NCBI GenBank assembly: GCA_026873275.1
Contig: JANTUC010000003.1
Location: 558,001-622,000 of the forward strand
Direction of reading: 5' to 3'
DNA from: Pseudopithomyces maydicus
Taxonomy: Eukaryota > Ascomycota > Dothideomycetes > Pleosporales > Didymosphaeriaceae
DNA: 64,000 nucleotides
The position numbers and the translations under genes are program-made. This document shows, piece by piece, positions 56,466 to 64,000 of the stretch. Position 1 is the stretch's first letter, and each line of letters starts with the position of its first letter. The notes under the pieces are model-generated. The model made no database searches, was not told the origin of the DNA, and saw only the letters and a program-made list of their open reading frames with translations.

Positions 56466-57374
56466 ATGCACCGTGAGGAGGTGGGAGGGTTGCGGTTTCT
56501 TTGGGTTGGGACGAATTGGTATTGGTTCCTAGATGATATCCACCTTTCCTAGATTAATGATCATGATTCATGCCTTTTATTGATGTTCTCGGGTGTGCGG
56601 CTTGTGTGCAAAGTGAAGTCTGGTTTTCAAAGCAAATCTGTTATGTTGTTTTTGGATATTCGGTACTCGGGTGGCATTTAGAATAGTGATTATATTTCAT
56701 GTCTTCGCATCGAGTATGTTCTTAGATGTTTGACTTATTTGCAGAGTGAATTATTGTTTTTAAATGGTGTAAAGTATTAACCCGAACATTGAATACTCAG
56801 ATAGTATTTCAATTATAATAATAATTCATTTCTTCCAATAGGGAATATTTTCATATGTCCGGGCTTCCATGTAGGATTGAATATGGTCCTTAATACATCA
56901 TGTTACCTCCAATTGTTTGACATTCAGGTGACATCTCCCAGATAGCCATCACACAAGAAATCCAGAGCTTTCCATGCATGATCCAGGGCACGGCATTCTA
57001 GTTTAGTATCAGCCGGCGGTTGCTAGCCAGGCACTGCCTCCAGCTTACGGCGCCGAATGTCGCGGCGCCGCGCGACCAAGACGGTCGGTGAGTGGGGAAT
57101 GATACAATTTGCAGCCAGCATTGCTGGTAAGAAGATCATGGCACCCGTACGAAATGACGTGGCGGTGCAATTTCAGCCGTGTGGCGCCCCGCCAAACAAG
57201 ATTGATCGTGGCGTCGTTGCCAGAGAGATCACGCGTCGCACCTCGTCACCACGCATTACGCAAACTCGGCAAGAATCTTGATTGCTCTGGCCAATGCCTT
57301 CACACATGTGGCGCGGAGGCCGGGTGTGGCGGCTGCCGCTACCTGCTTAGAGGCACATTGAATGAAGGCGCCAC

Positions 57375-57382
57375 GACGTCAT
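57375..57382. promoter_or_regulatory. CRE-like site upstream of PMP3
   Basis: GACGTCAT is the CRE core with one mismatch to the palindrome TGACGTCA, read on the minus strand as ATGACGTC. It is 170 bp before the PMP3 start, matching the position of the perfect CRE near the CsbD-like gene. Function is inferred. Confidence 0.4.
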
Positions 57383-57411
57383 TGCGACCAACGACAGGAA
57401 TGACAAACACC

Positions 57412-57418
57412 TTAAATA
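57412..57418 (+). promoter_or_regulatory. TATA-like element of PMP3
   Basis: TTAAATA lies about 130 bp before the start codon. It is AT-rich and well placed, but not a consensus TATA box. Confidence 0.35.
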
Positions 57419-57544
57419 CCATCCGCGCTTCCGCAGCTGCGTTACTCGACATCAAAACGCACACACTCTACCACCAGCCATACACATTCAGCCTCTGGCA
57501 TCCTTCAAACACCATACAAACCTACTCGAATACAAACCGCCATC

Positions 57545-57827
57545 ATGCCTTTCACTGCTAGGTAAGCCGAGCACAGCCGTTCGCAGAGGGGTATGAGCAT
57601 GTGCTAACGACCGGTAGCGACATCATCAAGATCATCTTCGCCATCTTCCTCCCGCCTCTGGGTGTGTTCCTCGAGCGTGGATGCAATGCCGACTTCTTCA
57701 TCAACATCCTGTTGACCATCCTCGGTTACATTCCGGTAGGCTCCTACGATACTCGGAGAATTGAATCAGCTACTGACAGAGTCCACAGGGTATCATCCAC
57801 GCCCTGTACATTATTCTCAAGTTCTAG
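57545..57827 (+). CDS. pmp3: Plasma membrane proteolipid 3 (PMP3/RCI2 family)
   Basis: The predicted product has 57 residues, the typical length. Exons are 57545-57561, 57618-57735 and 57789-57827 with phase 2 and phase 0 junctions. Two hydrophobic segments are present (IIKIIFAIFLPPLGVFLE and FFINILLTILGYIPGIIHAL), with the family motif PPLGVFLERGC between. PMP3 is a small membrane protein of the cell membrane that limits excess cation entry and keeps membrane potential under salt stress. The first exon has 17 nt (MPFTA plus part of S), so short-read annotation may miss it. CRE- and TATA-like elements lie upstream. Confidence 0.97.
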
Positions 57828-58515
57828 CCGGGGTCGGCAAGAGCGGCGCAGTAATACTGGCGATATGAATGCATGTGGCATGCCATCCACCACGATACCC
57901 ATTTCCTTTCTCAAACGTTTCGACTGCTGTCGTTTGTACTTTGCACGCTGATGCGCATGTCGAACGTGTCGAATTTGGTCGCACAAGCCATGGCTTCCGC
58001 GCTGGATGGTTATCCGGGCGACAGGCCAGGGTTGGCTTGTTTGTTCCACCATTGACTGCACGAAGGCGTTTGCTTTCTACGATAGTTTTCTTCGGATCTT
58101 TTACAGCTGGGCAGCATAGCGTAATGTCAAATTGACGAACTTGTTCTACCACATTGCTGCGCTCTCTTCTACGTGAGCAGCTAATATCATTGTGACATGC
58201 TGTGAAGTCGACCTACCCCGCCTACTGTTAAAGTAAAGATCTCAGGATCGCCAAACGCTTCCATCGTTTGTGGACCAGTCTGGCTGCGCGAGTGTTATTG
58301 ATCCTTTCTGGGGTCCGCGCGCGCCTTTTGGTGGGTCGTTAGAGGGAACGCGACCCCGGACTTCCGTTGGAAAGAATCCCTTGGCGCAACCACACATAGA
58401 ATCTGACACTGAACTGCGAAAGTGACAATAACACACGGCAACCGCGCATACACATGTCTTCCCGTAGCTTCGCTCACCGACAAACCCACACGCCATACAA
58501 CAGGGCCAAAGAGCG
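57828..58515. other. Intergenic region
   Basis: 0.7 kb spacer between same-strand genes with overlapping short frames on both strands. No RNA gene or repeat is recognised. Confidence 0.6.
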
Positions 58516-59669
58516 ATGAACGCAGCTTTGATACCCGCCGAGATCCAAGCCCTCAACCAGCCCGATCGCTCTTGCGAAGACGCCAATCGTCAGCTGGGCC
58601 ACGCCAGCGCACACAGAGAAGCTGCCGATTCCACCATATTTGAGGAGTCGTTGAGGCTGAAGAACACGTTGGATGCGTATGAAGCACAAGGTATGCCGCC
58701 CAACACATGCAGAGCGAGTTGTTGCAGGGGTTGACTGACCCGCCACCAACAGCTAAGTCTAAGCCCTCATGGGAGGCACTCTCTGTGCTTGTAAATTGCG
58801 AATACAGGCTATACGTCCTCAATCAGGCCACGCCGCTGCGCAACAACCCCTTCCTGTCGCACTGGGTCGAGACCCTCCAGAGGCTCAACACAACCACCGC
58901 GCAAAGTCCGGACAAAGCCTCCGGCGCTGTGGCTAGCAATGAGATCAATCTCATTCGGGTAGAGCTCATCAAGGCCCTCCTGCAGTCGCGCAACCCCTCG
59001 CAGTTCGCACGCACAAGCCCCCGCCAGCTCCACAACAACTATGTCGAGATGCGGCAAACCTCCTCGTTCAACATCAGGACGTACATCCGCATGCTCGAGG
59101 AAGAAGGTATATACGAGCGTACGCTGGGGTCCGAGGGCGACTCGCCCGCGAGCACCGCATCGGAGCCCTCCAAGCCCGCGACTTCCAAGCTGAACGAGTT
59201 CCAGCGCTGGAAGCTGGGCGTGCTTTCCAGGTTAGAAACCGAGCCTGCGCTCGCCATTCCAGAGCTCACACACCTCCCTATAGAGCTTTCCTCCCTCGAC
59301 TTCCTAACCACCTTGCTGCAAGATCAAACCCTGCCCCAGCTGAACATCGAGCCGGCGCCCGTGATCGCAGACTACATCCAGCACGCGCTCAGACTAACGG
59401 AGCAGATGGGGCAGCCGCCTGGGTTGGACTCGCCGGAGGGCACAAGGGAGGGCTTGCTGGAGAGTGGGAGAGAGGCCCAGACAAGAGCCGTCAGATTGTT
59501 ACTACTATTCATGCGAAATCTCATCCGCAAGGATTTGTTACCGCTCGAATCGATATACTTCGAGATTCAGGAGATTTGCGTTAGGTATGTGTGGATACGG
59601 GAGGTGAGGGACTTTAGAACTTTCGTAGAAGAGGGGGTTGGGGTAGAGGAAGAGAGGGATGAGGGATGA
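58516..59669 (+). CDS. Conserved-looking helical protein of unknown function
   Basis: The predicted product has 363 residues, from exons 58516-58690 and 58753-59669; the 62-nt intron starts GTATGC and ends CCAACAG, and phase 1 restores one frame. The sequence is ordered, with amphipathic helices rich in Leu, Glu and Arg (RLYVLNQATPLRNNPFLSHW, INLIRVELIKALLQSRNP, FNIRTYIRMLEEEG) and a C-terminal helical block (VRLLLLFMRNLIRKDLL, then YVWIREVRDFRTFVEEG). A Ser/Ala/Pro-rich linker lies between the halves. No signal peptide, membrane segment or catalytic motif is visible. The pattern suggests a structural subunit of a complex, but I do not recognise the family. Spliced structure and low repetition make it a real gene. 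Confidence 0.8.
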
Positions 59670-59885
59670 TTGTTGTAGACCTCGTTCAACAGAGGTGCTT
59701 CGTCGAAGATGTGCGGTCGCAGCTAAGGCTGAGGTTTTATTATCACGTTTCCCATTTTATCATACATATTCTTTTGAATAGCTTGAAGGGATAACAGCAT
59801 CTGTTATTCTGAGCTTGAACACATTTGCACATGTACATTGTTTGACTATTGTGAACTCCACACTGAGTGATAAATTAAGGACTAG

Positions 59886-59893
59886 TGACGTCA
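59886..59893. promoter_or_regulatory. CRE/ATF palindrome TGACGTCA
   Basis: This is a perfect consensus site, 1.46 kb upstream of the Egh16-like gene and 0.2 kb after the previous gene. Its target is unclear. Confidence 0.35.
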
Positions 59894-60165
59894 AAACACA
59901 TCACAAACAATGTTTTGCCATGGAGCGGTTTGAATCAGCAGTACAAAGCTTGCTGAAATTACCGGGGAGAGGGCTGACCAGCTCGAGGCGGCAACAGCTG
60001 AATAAGCGCACTAGGCGGGTGTCGATCTCTTAAACCAATTCGTTTCACCATACGGCTCCAAACACTTGACAGCTATTTCCAAACTCAATCCACCGCCCCG
60101 CGGGGCTTTGCTTTGTGCTTGATTTTCATTCTGCATATCGTCAGATTTCGACATCTAGTACTGTC

Positions 60166-60194
60166 GACGGATGAGCAAGAAATGCTCGTCCGTC
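60166..60194. repeat. Short hairpin
   Basis: GACGGATGAGCA at 60166-60177 and TGCTCGTCCGTC at 60183-60194 pair at 11 of 12 positions (the twelfth is T-G) with a 5-nt loop. Confidence 0.7.
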
Positions 60195-61136
60195 AAATTC
60201 AATTCAATCCAATTGACATCGACTAATGCAACGGCCACCATGTAGTTCAATGGCTATCCTCAAGATCTGCATCCGCCTGAATAGATCTAGACCAAACAAA
60301 ACTTGTCACAGCCACCAGCTGCGCCTCTTATGCTCACCAATAGACTCTCCGCGCTCCCAAATCGCTCCATCGTCTACCCATCTTCCTGAAATGCTCACCA
60401 GTTTCGGCAACCCTCTCGTAGCGAGCCTCATAGGTCAGGACTCCGTGTTACCCGCACTCCGCGTTTTGAATCAGATAAGTTTACGAGCCCCCGTGAAGTT
60501 CCGAAACGCCACCCTCAAAGCTTCCCCTTCAGATGCAAAACATGTATGCGTTCGACGTCGTCGCTCCAACATTGTTCCGACGATCGTTCTGTTTCTGGCC
60601 AAGCAATGGCCAAGGTTGCCCTGCCTAAGGTTCGCTATGGGAGGATCTACCCGTCGCACATTCCCGAGCGCTGCGCGCTAGACTACCGTCCTAGTGTTGG
60701 CCCCGGTTTTGCCAACTTGTTACGGCCGGAGGCTGCTGGACATGTCAGCGCCGAGAGATATCGTGATAGCTGAGAATGTGCATAGATGAGTTTCTGGCAG
60801 GTCGAAACTGCACATTGACCACGGCAATCGCGTACTGCCGGCATAACGACCGAGAGCAAGCCGTGCAGCTAGCCAGCTCATGCTTTTCCCATTCGAATGT
60901 TTCCACAGAATTATTGTGGATACCCCAGTCAAGTTTAGCTCATCTCCATGGTTCGACTGGAGTCGTCTCATCCGAGGCGGTGGGTGCTCTGTATCCGGTC
61001 TCATCACGACTCTGCAGCGCTTCCGAGACCTCTCGCCTCGATTCGCAAGCCGAGCCTGGCGCCCTCCCGAACAAAGCTTGGTAGTCTCCAAGCTTTTTCG
61101 CCGAGGCATGTGGTCGCCGCTGGTATACTCACCGTG

Positions 61137-61144
61137 TATATAAG
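61137..61144 (+). promoter_or_regulatory. TATA box of the Egh16-like gene
   Basis: TATATAAG lies 218 bp upstream of the start codon and is followed by a C/T-rich leader, as in highly expressed fungal genes. Confidence 0.6.
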
Positions 61145-61354
61145 GTATCTAGATATCCTCCTAACGATAACCATCAACATCAACCAGCCTTTCCAACACT
61201 TTCTACATTCCTCCCCTTCCTCCATTTCCTTCTAATAATTCATTGCGCCGGACGCTCTTCTTGATATCCCCGTTCTTTGTAACATTTCCTGCATACTTAC
61301 GATCTCTGAACTTTCTATTCATCAACTCTTCTATCCACCCAATTACCAATCAAA

Positions 61355-62486
61355 ATGCGTTACTCCCTCGCTGCCATTGCTGCCTTCGCGGCCTCCACCT
61401 CTGCTCACGGTGTCATCACCGCTGTTCAGGGAGCAAACGGTGTGACCATGCCTGGTCTCTCTGGTAAGCTTGCTTTCTCCCCCACGCTTCATTATGTCTA
61501 TGACCATTGTAACTGACATCGATGACAGTCCAGGATGGTACTCCCCGTGACTGTGCTACTCCCGGGTGCGGTTCTGAGGCTGATACTTCCATCATCCGCG
61601 CTCGTGAGATGGGCGGCAAGGCTTCTGCTCTTGGCCGCACCCAGGGTGGCGGTGCTGTAGATGCTGGTGCTGCTATCGCTGCTTTCATGGGTAGCGGTGC
61701 CGGTGCTGGAGCTGCCACTGGCGCTGGAGCTGCCACTGGTGCAACTGGTGCTGCCACTGGTGCAACTGGTGCTGGTGCCGCCAAAGGAGCTGGTGCTGGT
61801 GCTGGTGCTGGTGCCGCCAAGGGAGCTGGTGCTGGTGGTCTTGGAGGTCTTGCTAGCCTTCTTGGTCGTCAGGGTGAGTGAATTCCACCATATAATCTAC
61901 AAAGACACATTCACTGACCCAGTATAGCCCGTGGAGGAGGCTCTAAGACCCCCAAGGGCACTGTCGAGAACGCCGTGGCTTCCGCTGCTGGTGCGGGTGC
62001 TGCCTCTGGTCTTCCCACCACCTCTGACGATGGCACGATCACCATGACCTTCCACCAGGTCAACCAGGACGGTGCTGGCCCGCTCACCGCCCAGATCGAT
62101 GCCACCTCTGGCGGAACCGACCCCGCTGCCTTCCAGGATGCTAAGGTCACCCAGAATGTCCCTGGTATCGGCATTGGTGGTCTCTCCGCTGCTACCACCA
62201 CGGACTTCCCCGTCAAGGTACGCTCTCCCAATGCTCTCATCATTCCTTCTTCCATACAAAATACTGATTCATGTCACAGGTCCAGATGCCCCAGGGTATG
62301 ACCTGCTCGGGTACCGCCGGTGGCGCCAGCAACGTCTGCGTTGTCCGCCTCCAGAACAGCGCTCTTGCTGGTCCCTTCGGTGGCTCCGCTGCCTTCACTC
62401 AGAGCACCGCTGCCAAGAAGCGCGCTGTCGAGTACAACCTCCGCAAGAGGCACATGGCCCGCGGCATCCTTGGCAAGCCCGAGTAA
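61355..62486 (+). CDS. Egh16/Gas1-like secreted protein (appressorium-associated family)
   Basis: The predicted product has 316 residues, from exons 61355-61463, 61529-61873, 61928-62217 and 62280-62486, all GT..AG. A signal peptide (MRYSLAAIAAFAASTSAHG) starts it, with the mature N-terminus HGVITAVQGANGVTMPG. A middle region is a low-complexity Gly/Ala/Thr run (GATGAATGATGAGA). The C-terminal domain has TMTFHQVNQDGAGP and a Cys-containing block (MPQGMTCSGTAGGASNVCVV). This fits the fungal gEgh16 / Gas1 (MAS3-type) family, first known from genes expressed during host penetration by plant-pathogenic fungi and also found in insect pathogens and saprobes. The biochemical function is unknown. The His after the signal peptide recalls the N-terminal His of AA-type enzymes, but no metal site is proven. 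Confidence 0.92.
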
Positions 62487-63581
62487 GCGCGCTCACTCTA
62501 CTGTATATCACACAGTGCATAGCGAAGGGTTGCTGGGCAATCTGAAGGGCTTTGGCAAACAGAGAGTTGGAAATTTGTACATAAGTGTGCTATACGACTC
62601 ACTGTATACGCTCCTTAGTGTTTTTGTCTAATTAGGAGGATTTGGGGTTGTCTTGTGTAATCGAAAGACTTGAAGGGGATTTAATTTGTACATATGTAGT
62701 GTTAGTTTCGAATTGCTGGTTGATCTATATTCATATTTCCCTGTGCACGTGAAGTAATCTGTGACCAAGGATGAGGTTGTCTACGTAGTGATTGCCAGAC
62801 AGTAAATGGTACGTTGGGCCCTGGAACAATGCTACGTCAATAATGAATGTTTACAATCATCGGGCTATTGACTAAATACCATCCTTGCCAATTTGTTTAC
62901 CATCCTCCTGCTGACTCTAAACGGACCTTCACTAAATGATAGGACCATTACAAAGCTCAGGAATTCCTGGTTATTGATGCAGTACTCAGGAGAGCCATGC
63001 ACACCCACATCCCTTCCTACTTATTCTGTGAATTCTCATGAGCTTTTGAATATTGTCTACGGAGCTCTAGTTTCTGTACACACGAAGAGAACTCCCTCAC
63101 GGTGTTTTTATACCTGGTTCATCACCTAGCATATTTGCTACCATTCGAATATACTGGCAAAGGTCCGAAAGAGTCCCTGGTTCGTTCTTTCCTCGTGGTG
63201 TTAACTCCACCGCAAATCTCTCCCATAGCTGCGGGGCCATGAGCTACCTACTACACATATATACTCGGGTATCTCAGATACCTCCTAAATCTAACTGATA
63301 TTCCGATATCCAAAGATTATAGGCTGTTTTGGTCATCTTGAAAGTGCAGTGAACCGACTGAAAAAAGCCATTTTTCGAACTTTCAACGTTGCTATCGGCC
63401 GTTTGTCGCGCGTGGACAGCGCGCGCTCAACCGCGTCTCTCACCCAGCACAACGCCCTCCGCACCTTCATCAAATCCCCTCACCATCTTTTTACCCTATA
63501 TAATTAATCTCAGTAGACTTTTTACCATCGGGATTCAGCACGAGGTTCAAAGCTGCGGCACATGGCCTATTATGACGGGAG

Positions 63582-63690
63582 TGGTAGGAGCAGGCAATGA
63601 CTTGCCTCACGACTTAGGGTAACCAATGTCATCCAGGAGCTCCGTGTTCGAATCCCTTTTTGTCGTTTTGGTTTTCTTTTTTTTCTGTTT
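63582..63690 (+). other. tRNA-Leu-like or SINE-like pol III relic
   Basis: A near-B-box GTGTTCGAATCC lies at 63645-63656, preceded by GACTTAGGG at 63611-63619, which resembles the anticodon region of tRNA-Leu(UAG). A loose A-box-like word TGGTAGGAGCAGG sits at 63582-63594. T-rich tracts after the B box would stop pol III. The T-stem does not pair, so this is not a working tRNA. A decayed tRNA or tRNA-derived SINE is possible; chance is not excluded. Confidence 0.3.
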
Positions 63691-63703
63691 CGCAGCGCAC
63701 GCG

Positions 63704-63721
63704 ACTCTCTCTCTCTCTCTC
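63704..63721. repeat. CT dinucleotide microsatellite
   Basis: About nine consecutive CT units, flanked by T-rich and GC-rich non-coding DNA. Confidence 0.8.
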
Positions 63722-64000
63722 TACGTGTCTGTCGCCTCTTCCCCAGCCAGCCAGCTGCGTTTAACGAGCGCAACCTACGTCATACGACAGACAAGCTAGG
63801 CAGGTACAAAATTTTTATTCAATGTTAATAAAAAGGGAAAAAGAAAGGAAAGAAAAGGGAGGAGAGGGATCGCTTTATATGGCACTCAAAGTTTGACAGC
63901 TAGACCTAGACTGGACGGACCCCGGGAGTCGGCTAGCCTCGTGATGAAATCCTAACATACTAAATAAGAGATGGAAAAAACGAATACTTTGTAGCTGCAC

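Larger units (their letters stand above)
56466..57544. other. Intergenic region with PMP3 promoter
   Basis: The first part is AT-rich, with several repeats of the theme TTCGGTACTCGGGTGG / TTGAATACTCAGATAG at about 56660 and 56790. Two further elements lie close to the next gene: GACGTCAT at 57375-57382 and TTAAATA at 57412-57418. No ORF is credible. Confidence 0.55.
59670..61354. other. Intergenic region (1.7 kb)
   Basis: A perfect CRE palindrome TGACGTCA lies at 59886-59893, an 11-of-12-bp hairpin at 60166-60194 and a TATA box at 61137-61144. A 151-codon frame at 60226-60681 (plus strand) is mixed in composition and unrecognised; it is likely chance or decayed coding DNA. C/T-rich DNA leads into the next gene. 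Confidence 0.55.
62487..64000. other. Right-end region without protein genes
   Basis: 1.5 kb with no supported ORF. It holds the 3' flank of the Egh16-like gene, a possible TATA element (TATATAAT) near 63496, a pol III-like relic at 63582-63690 and a CT microsatellite at 63704-63721. A gene may begin or end past the window edge, but nothing inside shows it. Confidence 0.55.

Noticed and set aside
60226..60681. 151-codon plus-strand frame
   Set aside because: I considered a mitochondrial ribosomal protein but no family motif could be seen; no splice support.

Overview
The window is nuclear DNA of a filamentous ascomycete (Pezizomycotina; a Dothideomycete seems most likely, but that is inference). 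It carries short GT..AG introns of about 45-180 bp with CTAAC/CTGAC-type branch sites, a dispersed 5S rRNA gene, and fungal families such as GH72 glucanosyltransferase, Pom1-like DYRK kinase, an Egh16/Gas1-like secreted protein and a naphthol-reductase-like SDR. Exon coordinates were worked out by hand from splice signals, reading-frame phase and family similarity. No database or transcript was consulted.

Layout. 1-6436: gene-poor, with simple repeats and a pyrimidine-rich leader. 6437-9159: serine/proline-rich protein. 10685-12594: coiled-coil protein. 13040-13158 (-): 5S rRNA. 13399-14205 (-): SDR reductase. 15122-16277: SurE-type phosphatase. 16707-17515: ABM-type protein. 18051-19298: BTB-like protein with a decayed duplication of its 3' end. 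19736-20669: methyltransferase-like protein. 20670-27818: gene-poor except for a small disordered protein at 25076-25627 (-). 27819-29275 (-): Arp2, divergent from RPL5 at 29832-31011. 31947-35642: large LRR protein. 36251-36926: SnoaL/NTF2-like protein. 37369-38513: Sso-type syntaxin. 39515-40988: GH72 enzyme. 41531-43127: YchF/Obg-type GTPase with a 10-nt exon. 43863-44123: tiny Cys-rich protein. 44443-46043 (-): Pex23/Pex24-type DysF peroxin. 47294-51970: Pom1-like DYRK kinase. 53363-54936: indoleamine 2,3-dioxygenase. 55588-56465: CsbD/Hmp1-like stress protein. 57545-57827: PMP3 proteolipid. 58516-59669: conserved-looking unknown. 61355-62486: Egh16/Gas1-like secreted protein. 62487-64000: no gene, but a pol III-like relic.

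Most genes are housekeeping or cell-biology genes with no operon-like logic. Themes that recur are polarity, secretion and the cell surface (Arp2, Sso syntaxin, GH72, Pom1, the LRR protein) and stress (PMP3, the CsbD-like protein, both with CRE-like upstream sites). I found no secondary-metabolite cluster, intact transposon, CRISPR array or clearly new system. The points most worth checking are a frame break without a convincing intron in the Pom1-like gene, the duplicated and decayed 3' end of the BTB gene, a perfect 17-bp inverted repeat in a gene desert, a tRNA-Leu-like relic near the right end, the 10-nt exon in the GTPase gene, and introns whose retention leaves the reading frame open.
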